A DNA stretch of 64,000 nucleotides from Bacteroidetes bacterium ADurb.Bin013 (GTDB taxonomy: Bacteria > Bacteroidota > Bacteroidia > Bacteroidales > UBA932): the NCBI GenBank assembly GCA_002071385.1, contig MWFB01000010.1:1-64000 (forward strand). The letters run 5' to 3'. The translations under genes were made by a program, and so were the position numbers. Below, in pieces: positions 17,999 to 27,213 of the stretch (positions within the stretch are counted from its first letter, which is position 1; each line of letters opens with the position of its first letter). The notes under the pieces are model-generated. The model made no database searches and was not told the DNA's origin. It saw nothing but the letters and a program-made list of their open reading frames with translations.

Positions 17999-19243
17999 TT
18001 ATTCTTTTGTATCGTTTTCAAATTCCGCCCTCAGGATACGGATAACTTCCGTAACTGTTTCCTCTTCCAGATCTGCACGTTTGACCAGCTCCGGGATAGG
18101 AATAGCCAGAACACTTTTTGCTGTGTCACAACCAATCTGCTTGAGTGAGTCTATGATCCACTGGTCTATTTCATCGTTGAATTCATCCAGCATGACATCT
18201 TCTTCATCTTCGTCCATTTCACGGAACACATCAATTTCATAACCTATGAGCATTCCGGCCAGCTTGATGTTGGATCCTCCCTTGCCAATGGCCAGGGACA
18301 CTTCGTTAGGTTTGAGGTATACCCCGACCCGTTTTGCTTCTTCATTGATCTTGATTGACGAGATCTTGGCCGGACTCAAAGCCCTTTGAATAAGCAGCTG
18401 GGGATTGCTTGTCCAATTGATGATATCAATGTTTTCGTTCCTCAATTCACGGACAATCCCGTGGATCCTGGCGCCCTTTACACCAACACAGGCGCCTACG
18501 GGATCAATACGGTCATCGTAAGATTCAACGGCCACCTTGGCGCGTTCACCGGGAATGCGAACAATTTTCTTGATAGTGATCAGTCCGTCGTATATTTCAG
18601 GAACATCCTGTTCAAAAAGACGTTCCAGGAATTTCGGGGATGTTCTGGAAAGGGTGATGACAGGTGAATTGTTCCTCATTTCCACATTGGAAACGACAGC
18701 CCTTACAGTATCTCCCTTCCGGAAATAATCACTGGGGATCTGCTCCGATTTTGGCAACAGCAGTTCATTGCCCTCTTCATCCAATACGAGCACTTCCTTT
18801 TTCCAGACCTGGTAGACTTCCCCGACAATGATATCTCCCACACGCTCCTTGTATTTGGCATACATATTGGCCTTTTCAATATCCATGATGCGTCCGGCAA
18901 GATTTTGCCTGAGCGTGAGAATTCCCCTGCGGCCGAATTCAGAGAGTTTCACTTCGTCTGTGTAGGATTCGCCTACTTCATAGGAATTATCAATTCTGGA
19001 TACTTCTTCAAGAGAGATCTGGGTGTTGGGATCTTCAACAGTCTCAACCACCTCCCTGCTTCTCCATATCTCAAAATCTCCCTTGTCGATATTGATAATG
19101 ATGTCGAAATTATCTGCATTTCCATACATTTTGACTAACTGAGAACGGAAAACATCTTCCAGAACGCTCATCATGGTAGGGCGGTCTATGTTTTTCAATT
19201 CCTTGAATTCGGCAAATGTACTGATCAGATTTAAACCTTCCAT
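17999..19243 (-). CDS. nusA: transcription factor NusA
   Basis: The 414-residue protein regulates pausing, termination and antitermination by RNA polymerase. In order it has an N-terminal polymerase-binding domain (1-130), an S1 domain (about 135-200) and two KH domains (about 235-350, with the GACVGVKGARI and AIGKGGSNIK loops), then an acidic tail. It lacks the extra C-terminal acidic repeats of E. coli NusA, as is usual here. rimP, which normally precedes nusA, is absent, since lpxD begins 175 bp away on the other strand. The leader carries a promoter and a terminator-like hairpin. Confidence 0.96.
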   Translation of the reverse strand: MEGLNLISTFAEFKELKNIDRPTMMSVLEDVFRSQLVKMYGNADNFDIIINIDKGDFEIWRSREVVETVEDPNTQISLEEVSRIDNSYEVGESYTDEVKLSEFGRRGILTLRQNLAGRIMDIEKANMYAKYKERVGDIIVGEVYQVWKKEVLVLDEEGNELLLPKSEQIPSDYFRKGDTVRAVVSNVEMRNNSPVITLSRTSPKFLERLFEQDVPEIYDGLITIKKIVRIPGERAKVAVESYDDRIDPVGACVGVKGARIHGIVRELRNENIDIINWTSNPQLLIQRALSPAKISSIKINEEAKRVGVYLKPNEVSLAIGKGGSNIKLAGMLIGYEIDVFREMDEDEEDVMLDEFNDEIDQWIIDSLKQIGCDTAKSVLAIPIPELVKRADLEEETVTEVIRILRAEFENDTKE

Positions 19244-19269
19244 TTTGGGTAAACTTTTTTTATTTTAAT

Positions 19270-19293
19270 AAAAAAGAGGACCAAGGTCCTCTT
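19270..19293 (-). terminator. terminator-like hairpin in the nusA leader
   Basis: On the minus strand a 9-bp perfect inverted repeat (19285-19293 with 19274-19282) encloses only 2 nt, so in practice it is a 7-8-bp stem with a short loop. Six T residues follow at once. It has the form of a Rho-independent terminator but sits between the nusA promoter and the nusA ATG, so it would act on nusA-infB itself. No other minus-strand gene ends here. Attenuation by NusA is inference. Confidence 0.65.
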
Positions 19294-19314
19294 GCACGTG
19301 TTCCTAATCGGCTG

Positions 19315-19347
19315 CAAATGTAAGCATTTTTACCGGATACCGGCAAA
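19315..19347 (-). promoter_or_regulatory. Bacteroidetes promoter for nusA-infB
   Basis: On the minus strand TTTG (19344-19347) is followed after 21 nt by TACATTTG (19315-19322), a full -33/-7 match. Transcription would begin near 19309, giving a leader of about 65 nt that contains the hairpin at 19270-19293. Confidence 0.8.
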
Positions 19348-19418
19348 TTTATTTTCTTATTTGCATTATTTGATTAATGGAACGAAATTTGTTGAAGTTT
19401 ATTAACATATAAGATATT

Positions 19419-20408
19419 ATGGAACTGACAGCTGGTATTATTGCCAAGCATTTAAAAGGCGAGGTTGCAGGGGATCCGGATGTGGTCGTAACGGCCATGG
19501 CGCGCATAGAGCAAGGAAAAAAAGGCACAGCCTGTTTTTTAGCCAATCCGAAATACGAAAAATACCTTTATCAGACCAAGGCATCCATAGTGCTCATCAA
19601 CCGGGATTTTACTCCAACCGGGGATGTATCCGCCACACTTGTCAAAGTTGACAATGCCTATGCTGCAGCTGCAGAATTGCTGGGGCTGTTCTCTTCTGAA
19701 AAAAAGAAATCGGGCTGGGAATTTCCCCACTTTATTTCCCGGAGAACTTCCATAGGAAGGAAGGTTTATATCGGAGCGCACAGTTATATCGGGAAGCGTG
19801 TGCGTATAGGGAACGGCGCCCAGATCTATCCCCAGGTTTATTTAGGGGAAAATGTCAGGATAGGGGCAGGAACCATCCTCTACCCGGGGGTCAAGGTATA
19901 CGACGACTGTATCATAGGGGAACGCTGCATCATTCATGCGAATGCGGTCATAGGATCTGACGGCTTTGGGTTTTCGCCCATGGCTGACGGCACTTACAGG
20001 AAAATTCCCCAGACAGGCAACGTGATCATAGAGGATGATGTCGAAATTGGAGCCAATACGGTCATTGACCGTGCCACCATGGGATCTACCATAATCAGGC
20101 GTGGGGTAAAGCTGGATAACCTGATACAGATAGCCCACAATGTTGAGGTCGGTGAGAACACCGTGATGGCAGCCCAGAGTGGCATAGCCGGTTCTACCCG
20201 CTTAGGGGCAAATTGCATGATAGCAGGGCAGGCAGGGATAGTTGGGCACCTGACTATCGCTGACGGCACGCAGGTTGGAGCGCAGGCCGGTATCATCGGT
20301 TCTGTCAAAGAGAAAGGCAGTGCCCTGCTGGGAATGCCCGCCATTGATCACAGCCAGTTTATGAGGGCATATGCCCTTTTCAGGAAATCCGGGAAAAAAG
20401 ACAAATGA
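19419..20408 (+). CDS. lpxD: UDP-3-O-acylglucosamine N-acyltransferase
   Basis: The 329-residue enzyme adds the N-linked hydroxyacyl chain in lipid A synthesis. An N-terminal uridine-binding domain (1-100) is followed by a left-handed beta-helix built of hexapeptide repeats (about 110-300), where isoleucine, valine and glycine recur every six residues. The catalytic His lies in QIAHNVEVG. The stop codon overlaps the start of lpxC (ATGA at 20405-20408). This begins the lpxD-lpxC-lpxA-wbqC run. Confidence 0.95.
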   Translation: MELTAGIIAKHLKGEVAGDPDVVVTAMARIEQGKKGTACFLANPKYEKYLYQTKASIVLINRDFTPTGDVSATLVKVDNAYAAAAELLGLFSSEKKKSGWEFPHFISRRTSIGRKVYIGAHSYIGKRVRIGNGAQIYPQVYLGENVRIGAGTILYPGVKVYDDCIIGERCIIHANAVIGSDGFGFSPMADGTYRKIPQTGNVIIEDDVEIGANTVIDRATMGSTIIRRGVKLDNLIQIAHNVEVGENTVMAAQSGIAGSTRLGANCMIAGQAGIVGHLTIADGTQVGAQAGIIGSVKEKGSALLGMPAIDHSQFMRAYALFRKSGKKDK

Positions 20409-21319
20409 AGCAACAGACGATTTGCGGGGAAATCTCATTTTCAGGAGTAGGTCTTCACTCAGGAACAACGGTTGAGATGTCACTGTGCCCGGCCCCGGAG
20501 GGTTACGGCATCCGTTTTCAAAGAACGGATATTCCCGGAGATCCGGTTGTGGAAGCCCTAGCCGTATATGTTGCCAAAACTGAAAGAAGGACTGTCTTAA
20601 TGCGGGATCAGGTCGGGATCAGCACCCCTGAACACCTCCTGGCTGCCTTATATGGCATGGGAGTTGACAACGTACTGGTAAAGCTGAATGGACCCGAGGT
20701 CCCCATCCTGGACGGGAGCGCTTACCCTTTTGCAGCAGGCATAAAGGCTACCGGAGTCCATGAACAAAAAGCCGGAAGAGAATATATTGACCTGATCCAT
20801 CCGGTACATTTCTCTGATAAGAATTCCGGGACCACTATAGATGTAGTTCCGTCATCTTCTTTTTCTGCCCGGGTGATCCTTGATTTCGATTCGGGAGTGC
20901 TTGGCAAACAGGAATTTGTGTTTAACCAGGAAACAGACTTCCTGTCTGCGGTAGCTTGCAGCCGGACTTTTGTATTCCTGCACGAAGTGCTGCCTCTGTT
21001 TGAAAAAGGATTGATCAGGGGAGGCGACCTGGACAATGCGCTGGTAATAGAAGATAAGGAGTTGAGTGAACAAGACCTGTTCCAGCTTCGGAAAATGTTC
21101 GGCAAACAGGGCCTCATAATGCATAAGGGCTACCTTAATGAGGCGGAATTGCGTTTTCCCGATGAATGTGCCAGGCATAAAATGGTTGACCTGCTGGGAG
21201 ACCTTTTCCTGGCAGGAAAACGTTTCAATGCCTCTGTTACTGCCTACAAACCGGGACATGCATCCAATACTGCTGTTGCACTCATGATCAGTGATCAAAT
21301 GAATGGTTATGATACATAA
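20405..21319 (+). CDS. lpxC: UDP-3-O-acyl-GlcNAc deacetylase, not fused to FabZ
   Basis: The 304-residue zinc enzyme carries out the committed step of lipid A synthesis. Landmarks are SGVGLHSG at the start, the zinc-ligand block [11 protein letters not shown] (His near residue 79), [10 protein letters not shown] with a zinc His and Asp, and the C-terminal KPGHASN with the general-acid His. In most Bacteroidetes LpxC is fused to FabZ (about 460 residues). Here the frame stops at the end of the LpxC domain and runs straight into lpxA, so no FabZ part exists at this locus. The protein itself looks intact. Confidence 0.94.
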   Translation: MKQQTICGEISFSGVGLHSGTTVEMSLCPAPEGYGIRFQRTDIPGDPVVEALAVYVAKTERRTVLMRDQVGISTPEHLLAALYGMGVDNVLVKLNGPEVPILDGSAYPFAAGIKATGVHEQKAGREYIDLIHPVHFSDKNSGTTIDVVPSSSFSARVILDFDSGVLGKQEFVFNQETDFLSAVACSRTFVFLHEVLPLFEKGLIRGGDLDNALVIEDKELSEQDLFQLRKMFGKQGLIMHKGYLNEAELRFPDECARHKMVDLLGDLFLAGKRFNASVTAYKPGHASNTAVALMISDQMNGYDT

Positions 21320-22106
21320 ACTTAGTGATATTCACCCCAAAGCCATCCTGGGGAATAATGTGGAAGTGGGGCCTTTCACTACCATTGCACAACATGTGGA
21401 AATTGGTCAGGGGACTGTTATCGGACCCAATGTGACCATAATGGACTACGTGCGCATAGGGGCCAATTGCAAGGTTTTTCCGGGAGCGGTTATCGGGGCG
21501 ATACCCCAGGACCTGAAATTTGCAGGAGAGGTGTCGACCGTGGAAATCGGAGACAATGTGACAATCCGCGAATATGCCACCATTAACCGTGGAACGGCCG
21601 CAAGCAAGATAGGCGTGACCAGGGTAGATAATAATTGCCTGGTAATGAGTTATGTCCATATAGCTCATGATTGTCATGTAAAAAATAATGTGATACTTAC
21701 TTCCTATGTCGGACTGGCAGGTGAGACCAATATTGATGAATATGCCATCATCGGCGGAGCATCTGTAGCTCACCAGTTCACACGCATAGGAGCCTATGCC
21801 ATGATCTCGGGGGGATCCTTGATAGGGAAAGACGTGCCGCCATATGTGCTTGCAGGAAGGCGTCCGCTATGCTACGGAGGGATCAATATCATAGGCCTGC
21901 GTCGCAGGGGGTTCAACTCGGAACAAATTGAAAGGATACACGATATTTACCGCATCATTTACCAGGTCGGGCTGAATATCAGTGATGCCTGCCGCAAGGT
22001 GGAAGAAGTACTGGATGTCTCGGAAGAAAGGAATGTCATATTGTCATTCATCAGGGCTTCACAACGGGGGATCATTCCTCACAAGGCAAAATTCATGGAA
22101 GAGTAA
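21309..22106 (+). CDS. lpxA: UDP-GlcNAc O-acyltransferase
   Basis: The 265-residue protein catalyses the first step of lipid A synthesis. It is a left-handed beta-helix of hexapeptide repeats over about residues 5-190, with the catalytic His in VHIAHDCHV, and a helical C-terminal domain. The start is placed at the ATG at 21309 ([10 protein letters not shown]) to match the family. Another ATG two codons earlier is possible. Both overlap the end of lpxC (by 11 or 17 bp), so the genes are coupled. Confidence 0.95.
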   Translation: MIHKLSDIHPKAILGNNVEVGPFTTIAQHVEIGQGTVIGPNVTIMDYVRIGANCKVFPGAVIGAIPQDLKFAGEVSTVEIGDNVTIREYATINRGTAASKIGVTRVDNNCLVMSYVHIAHDCHVKNNVILTSYVGLAGETNIDEYAIIGGASVAHQFTRIGAYAMISGGSLIGKDVPPYVLAGRRPLCYGGINIIGLRRRGFNSEQIERIHDIYRIIYQVGLNISDACRKVEEVLDVSEERNVILSFIRASQRGIIPHKAKFMEE

Positions 22107-22113
22107 TGAGACC

Positions 22114-22737
22114 ATGAGGGCCTTTTTTACCACATCATATTGGCCTCCGATAGCCTGTTTTGCCGCTTTGTATCCTGACGGGGAATTGGTGCTGGAGCAA
22201 CACGAACATTACCAGAAGCAGACCATCCGGAACCGCTGTTCCATATGCGGGGCCAACGGACCTCAGTGGCTTATCATTCCTGTATTGCGCAGGCATGGCA
22301 CCAAGACACCTATCCGGGAGGTTATGCTTGACCTGTCAAGTGACTGGCAGCGTGTCCACTGGCTGGCCATAGAATCTGCCTACCGCTCTTCTCCCTATTA
22401 TGAATACTACCGGGACGAGATCAGAAAATTCTACACCCTTAAGAAGTCAATTTCTCTTATTGAATACAATTCAGCCATTCTCAGGTGGACTGCCGAGGCA
22501 TTGGAAACAGGAATCTCGGTTTCCTACACTGAATCCTACAATACATCATACAGTGAGCTTGATTTCCGTAACCACCTGCCTGCTTATGAACCCGTTCCGT
22601 ATTATCAGGTTTTTGCCCGGAAACACGGCTTTGTCCCCGGGCAAAGTATACTGGATTTACTCATGAATGAAGGCCCTGAAGCCTGGAAAGCCTTAAAACC
22701 TAACACCAAAGGTGAACAGGATCCTCAGCTGCGATAA
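22114..22737 (+). CDS. WbqC-like protein
   Basis: From the ATG at 22114 the product has 207 residues. The N-terminal block (YWPPIACFAAL) and the QKQTIRNRCSICGANGPQWL stretch match the WbqC family, found in O-antigen and glycan clusters and probably acting in sugar or acyl modification. Its biochemical activity is not established. It lies 7 nt after lpxA and is the last gene of the lipid A run, which supports a role in surface-glycolipid assembly. Its last 45 bp overlap the convergent porin gene. Confidence 0.8.
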   Translation: MRAFFTTSYWPPIACFAALYPDGELVLEQHEHYQKQTIRNRCSICGANGPQWLIIPVLRRHGTKTPIREVMLDLSSDWQRVHWLAIESAYRSSPYYEYYRDEIRKFYTLKKSISLIEYNSAILRWTAEALETGISVSYTESYNTSYSELDFRNHLPAYEPVPYYQVFARKHGFVPGQSILDLLMNEGPEAWKALKPNTKGEQDPQLR

Positions 22738-24222
22738 GGTGTTGAGCCCTGGTGTTCCCGGAGTCCCGTTATCATACAACGAAAAACCTTCACTTTCATT
22801 CAGACGGTAACATAAGCCCAGGTCTGTGAAAAACTGTTTTCCACGTAAACCCACACCGCCGGAAACCATATGTGTGGCTTCATAGCTTTGCTCCGGGGCA
22901 CCGTAATAGCTGTACCCGCCCCTCAAGGCTAACTGTGCAATGCGGATCTCGGCTCCGGCACGGAAATTATGGGCATACTGGAAACCAAACGTTTCTGATC
23001 CATAACGGATAGCCTCATTATCCTGTTCAAAGGCCCATTTATCATACTTGTTTGACATCCTCATATCCCTGTAATCAGTTCCTTCATAATCGAAACTGAT
23101 CAGGCCAAGTTTGCCTATGATGAATGCTGTACCTAACCTGAAACGCCAGGGGGTGCGCACCTTATAGGAATAGGAGCTTACCGGGCTGCTGGCATTTTTT
23201 TGCCCGTCCCGGAAATCCGCTGTCATGTATTCCTGCCATTCGTCGGTCAGAGATGTCCATGTAGGTGTGGAGATGCTTGCCCCCAGCCTCCAGTTGAAAC
23301 CAGGCAGGCTTACCGGTATGGCCATTATTCCCAGGCTCATGTTGAAACCCAGACCGGTAGTGGTCTGTTCATAGGTGTGGGTAAAAGATGAAAACAATGT
23401 TTGGAAGTCTTCAGGTTCCTGTGAGGTTTCTGTGAACTTTTCGTAGGTCCTGTAGAACACATTTCTGAAATTAAAGTTGTAACCGATAAAAAAGCGATTG
23501 CTTATATTGGCCCCCATGTTCAAAGTGTATTCACCCATACTGCCTTTGGTTTCCCGGGAAAAGCGCTGGTCCAGCGGTCCTCCTACAACGATTTCCTCTC
23601 CGTAGAGATTTTCGGGGGCCGCTATATACTGATCCAGGGTACCGGGCAGCGTGTCCAGCAGGTACGTATTCCATGCCAGAACGGATCTCCAGGATGCATT
23701 GGATTCGTAATAGGGATTGTAGCCATCTCCATGCTCAAGCGCTGAATAGACTATGCCGTTGGTCGAAGTGGCGACAGGGGTGAGCCAGCTGGATTCGGAA
23801 TTATTGCGGCGAACGGAGGTGCGCATCGTAAAATCCTGAATTTTGTTGTATCCGGCTGCAAAAGACAGGGATACCAGCCCCTTGCTGTTGGAGGTGCTCC
23901 ATGACCCGGTGTATCCCAGGCTGGACAATCCGGGACGCGTGTAACGGTCATCGGTCCTCTGGCTATAGTAATCGACCTGGGAAAATGAAGTGACCAGGGA
24001 AGGAGTTATGGAAATTTCAGAGTATGGATACACGGCAGATGCAGCAGGATTCAGGGTTATGGAACCAAAATCGCCACCCAGCGCTGTCACGGCATTACCC
24101 AGTGCAAGAGAGCGTGCCGTTCCCTGGTAATTAACCTGGGAATAACGCATGGCATCCCAGGCATTCTGTCCAGCAAGGGCAAAGGGAGCCATCAAAGCAA
24201 TCAGTATTAAGAGCTTTTTCAT
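22693..24222 (-). CDS. OmpP1/FadL/TodX-like outer-membrane protein
   Basis: The 509-residue protein has a signal peptide (cleavage near residue 19, after LAG) and an N-terminal hatch block (SLALGNAVTALGGDFGSITLNPAAS) typical of the FadL/TodX family of outer-membrane channels for hydrophobic compounds. The rest is alternating hydrophobic/aromatic beta-strand sequence ending in FGVRF, with a C-terminal Phe as in outer-membrane barrels. The substrate is unknown. The gene downstream of the aromatic-rich lipoprotein on the same strand is this one (36-nt gap), so the two may be co-transcribed. Confidence 0.85.
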   Translation of the reverse strand: MKKLLILIALMAPFALAGQNAWDAMRYSQVNYQGTARSLALGNAVTALGGDFGSITLNPAASAVYPYSEISITPSLVTSFSQVDYYSQRTDDRYTRPGLSSLGYTGSWSTSNSKGLVSLSFAAGYNKIQDFTMRTSVRRNNSESSWLTPVATSTNGIVYSALEHGDGYNPYYESNASWRSVLAWNTYLLDTLPGTLDQYIAAPENLYGEEIVVGGPLDQRFSRETKGSMGEYTLNMGANISNRFFIGYNFNFRNVFYRTYEKFTETSQEPEDFQTLFSSFTHTYEQTTTGLGFNMSLGIMAIPVSLPGFNWRLGASISTPTWTSLTDEWQEYMTADFRDGQKNASSPVSSYSYKVRTPWRFRLGTAFIIGKLGLISFDYEGTDYRDMRMSNKYDKWAFEQDNEAIRYGSETFGFQYAHNFRAGAEIRIAQLALRGGYSYYGAPEQSYEATHMVSGGVGLRGKQFFTDLGLCYRLNESEGFSLYDNGTPGTPGLNTLSQLRILFTFGVRF

Positions 24223-24258
24223 TGTTATGGAATCAAATAGGTTTATTCATATCCCGGT

Positions 24259-25617
24259 TTACCTGCGGTATGAACCGCCGGAACCGGACCGGGAGGCACC
24301 ACTGTTTCCGCCTGTGCTGCTCCTGGAAGCACCCGAACTTATAGAACTGCCTATGCTACTGCTCCTTGAAGGGCCGGAACTAACAGAACTGCTGCTCTTG
24401 GTAGCTGAAGAGGAAGAACTGCTCCTGTATGAAGAGCCGCTGTCATAGCTTCCCGTGGAACGGCTGCCTGAAGTGCTGCCCGAAGAGGAGCGGACAGACC
24501 TTGAGCTTCCTGCGCTGCCTGAATTAACAGTTGTCGAAGGCTTTTGTGTTTCCCTGTAAAAACTGCGGCTTCTTCCCGGGTTGGTAGTTGTGGCAGAAGA
24601 TTCTGTACGCGTATTCTCCCGAGACAGGTTGGAAGATCTGCGGTAGTAGGTGTTTTGGTCAGGGGTGCCCTCTGTGCGTGATTTTGTGGTTGAAGCAGGG
24701 TCCCTGTATACGGCAGAAGAACCGGTGGTCCCGGTCACCCTCCTGTAATTGGTGGTACCGCTTTCTGACCTGATGTCAGTCTTGTTGTCCACGGGATTTT
24801 CAATATTGTCCCTTGTCCTTTGGTCCCTGTTCCCCGATACCTGTTCGATCTTTGGATTGGTCCTGGCGTAGGAACTTCCCGAGCGGATTGAACCGCCAGA
24901 TATGGAACTGGGCGCGTTCCGGCCTAAATCCTGCCTTCTGTTGTTACTGTAATCCCGACGGTTACTGTTATCCCGCCGGTCGTTCCTGTAATCCCTGTAC
25001 TTATCATGATATCCATAGGGATAGATGCCCCATATTCCTGAGTATGACCACATGTGATACCATGAAGGATAGTACCAGTAGTTGTAGAACCAGTCATTAT
25101 ACCAGAAATTCCTGTACCAGGTGCGCGGGTACCAATACCAGCTATCCCAGTAAGACATGGGCATGTACCAGTACCTGTATCTGTTCCAGCCGCCGTACCA
25201 GGGATAATCATAGAAGGGATATTCCCACCAGTCGCCATAATTAAAACTCATGTTGATGGTCAGGGAAAAATTGTCATCCGGGTCGTCGCCGAACATCTCC
25301 AGCTTCCGTTCGTATGAGTCATCTTGTGCGTCCATGACAATATAGGTGGTTCCCGGCTCGACATTTATGTTGGCAACACCCTGTGGGTCGGTATAAACGG
25401 TTTCGACCTTTGTGCCTTCCTGTTTAGCCTTGGCCAGCGTTTCGTTAATTAGAGCTTCTGCCTCACTGGCAGTAGCCAGCATATGTACCCGGGCGGTAAC
25501 GTCCGGTCTGAAGTAGGTAGCATCGTCGTATCTGGAGGATACTACTTGATAACCTGAACCACAGGATACTGCGAGTAGTCCGGTTACCATCAGTAAGTAG
25601 GGAAAAAACTTTTTCAT
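24259..25617 (-). CDS. Tyr/Trp-rich and Ser/Arg-rich lipoprotein, unknown
   Basis: The 452-residue protein has a lipoprotein signal ending VSC (about residue 19) and three very different parts. Residues about 25-125 are ordinary sequence. About 130-210 is extremely rich in Tyr and Trp (WWEYPFYDYPWYGGW and similar). From about 215 to the end it is Arg/Asn and then almost pure Ser/Arg/Gly/Thr. Similar Bacteroidetes proteins are sometimes loosely labelled vitellogenin-like because of the serine tail, which says nothing about function. The gene has a good Shine-Dalgarno (GGAGGTG) 4-5 nt from the ATG, rare in this window, and a promoter at 25665-25695. It may be a structural envelope protein; that is inference. 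Confidence 0.7.
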   Translation of the reverse strand: MKKFFPYLLMVTGLLAVSCGSGYQVVSSRYDDATYFRPDVTARVHMLATASEAEALINETLAKAKQEGTKVETVYTDPQGVANINVEPGTTYIVMDAQDDSYERKLEMFGDDPDDNFSLTINMSFNYGDWWEYPFYDYPWYGGWNRYRYWYMPMSYWDSWYWYPRTWYRNFWYNDWFYNYWYYPSWYHMWSYSGIWGIYPYGYHDKYRDYRNDRRDNSNRRDYSNNRRQDLGRNAPSSISGGSIRSGSSYARTNPKIEQVSGNRDQRTRDNIENPVDNKTDIRSESGTTNYRRVTGTTGSSAVYRDPASTTKSRTEGTPDQNTYYRRSSNLSRENTRTESSATTTNPGRSRSFYRETQKPSTTVNSGSAGSSRSVRSSSGSTSGSRSTGSYDSGSSYRSSSSSSATKSSSSVSSGPSRSSSIGSSISSGASRSSTGGNSGASRSGSGGSYRR

Positions 25618-25653
25618 TTTGCACCTCCTAATTTTTTATTGTGGCAAATTATG

Positions 25654-25661
25654 TACTTTTG
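25654..25661 (+). promoter_or_regulatory. -7 box TACTTTTG before proS
   Basis: Full TAnnTTTG match; predicted leader to proS of about 65 nt. No good -33 box. It is interleaved with the divergent promoter at 25665-25695. Confidence 0.5.
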
Positions 25662-25664
25662 TTT

Positions 25665-25695
25665 CAAATATACAAAAACATTATTAAAACAACAA
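25665..25695 (-). promoter_or_regulatory. promoter for the aromatic-rich lipoprotein
   Basis: On the minus strand TTG (25693-25695) and TATATTTG (25665-25672) are 20 nt apart, a good -33/-7 match. The leader to the ATG at 25617 would be about 40 nt. Confidence 0.65.
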
Positions 25696-25732
25696 TAAAA
25701 CACACAATTTTTGTACCAAAAACAAGGATGGC

Positions 25733-27205
25733 ATGGCAAAAGAAATAAAGAACAGGGATGAGAACTATTCTGAGTGGTATAACAACCTGGTTATAAAATC
25801 GGAACTGGCTGAAAATTCAGCTGTAAGAGGTTGTATGGTCATAAAACCTTACGGGTATGCCATATGGGAAAAAATACAGGCCGGACTGGATCGCCGTTTT
25901 AAGGAAACAGGTCATGTGAACGCCTATTTTCCCCTGTTCATCCCAAAGTCCTTTTTGAGCAAAGAAGCCGAGCATGTGGAAGGGTTTGCCAAGGAATGTG
26001 CCGTGGTAACGCATTACCGCCTGATGGCCAATCCGGAAGGGAAAGGACTGGTGGTGGACCCGGATGCCCGCCTGGAAGAAGAGCTGGTTGTCCGCCCCAC
26101 GAGCGAAACCATCATTTGGAACACCTATAGGAACTGGATAAAATCATACCGTGATCTGCCTGTGCTTTGCAACCAATGGGCGAATGTGGTCCGGTGGGAG
26201 ATGAGGACAAGGCTTTTTTTGCGTACCACTGAATTCCTGTGGCAGGAAGGCCATACTGCCCATGCTACAAGGGAAGAGGCCATGGAAGAGACGCGAAAGA
26301 TTGTGAACCTGTACGCCGATTTTGCCAGGGAAGTGATGGCGCTTCCGGTATGGATAGGACCAAAGACAGCTTCCGAGCGGTTTCCGGGAGCGGTTGAAAC
26401 CCTATGTATTGAGGCGTTGATGCAGGATGGTAAGGCATTGCAGGCCGGCACATCACATTTTCTGGGACAGAATTTTGCCAAAGCCTTTGATGTGCAATTC
26501 GCCAACAAGGAAGGCCGGCTGGAATACGTATGGTCAACAAGCTGGGGTGTGTCCACACGGCTGATGGGAGCCCTGATCATGGCTCATTCGGACAACCACG
26601 GTCTTGTCCTGCCTCCTGCCCTGGCTCCTATACACGTGGTTTTGGTCCCCATTTATAAAGGCGAGGATGAAAGGACTTCCATATGTGAGCACCTGAAAAC
26701 GATCAGTACACGGCTTCAGGCGCTTGGTTTGACTGTAAAGCTGGATGACAGGGATAACGTACGGTCCGGGTTCAAGTTTTCCGAATGGGAAGTCAAGGGA
26801 GTTCCGGTCCGGATTGCAGTTGGTCCAAGGGACATGTCGCTGGGAACCGTTGAGGTTGCACGGCGCGATACATTGGAAAAACAGATCATTCCGCTCGAAA
26901 GGATAGATGAGTTCATTCCACGGCTTATTAAGGATATTCAGCAGAACATATATGATAAGGCACTTGATTTCAGAAACAGGAACACCTTCGAAATAGACAG
27001 TTACGACGAATTCCGCGAACGCATTGAAGAAGGAGGGTTCTTTCTTTGCCATTGGGATGGCACTGCCGAAACCGAAGCAAAGATAAAAGAGGAAACTAAG
27101 GCTACCATACGGCTCATACCAGAGTGTGAAGATCCACGGCCGGGCAAATGTATGTACACCGGAAAACCTTCACCGCAAAGGGTCGTATTTGCCAGAGCTT
27201 ATTAA
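25733..27205 (+). CDS. proS: prolyl-tRNA synthetase, archaeal-type
   Basis: The 490-residue class II synthetase charges tRNA-Pro. Motif 2 ([21 protein letters not shown]) and the RPTSETIIW block are clear, motif 3 is the glycine/Arg block near [12 protein letters not shown], and an anticodon-binding domain follows. The length and the absence of the bacterial editing insertion place it in the short, archaeal/eukaryotic-like type used by many Bacteroidetes. It lies 8 nt upstream of the next gene. Confidence 0.96.
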   Translation: MAKEIKNRDENYSEWYNNLVIKSELAENSAVRGCMVIKPYGYAIWEKIQAGLDRRFKETGHVNAYFPLFIPKSFLSKEAEHVEGFAKECAVVTHYRLMANPEGKGLVVDPDARLEEELVVRPTSETIIWNTYRNWIKSYRDLPVLCNQWANVVRWEMRTRLFLRTTEFLWQEGHTAHATREEAMEETRKIVNLYADFAREVMALPVWIGPKTASERFPGAVETLCIEALMQDGKALQAGTSHFLGQNFAKAFDVQFANKEGRLEYVWSTSWGVSTRLMGALIMAHSDNHGLVLPPALAPIHVVLVPIYKGEDERTSICEHLKTISTRLQALGLTVKLDDRDNVRSGFKFSEWEVKGVPVRIAVGPRDMSLGTVEVARRDTLEKQIIPLERIDEFIPRLIKDIQQNIYDKALDFRNRNTFEIDSYDEFRERIEEGGFFLCHWDGTAETEAKIKEETKATIRLIPECEDPRPGKCMYTGKPSPQRVVFARAY

Positions 27206-27213
27206 ATATTATT

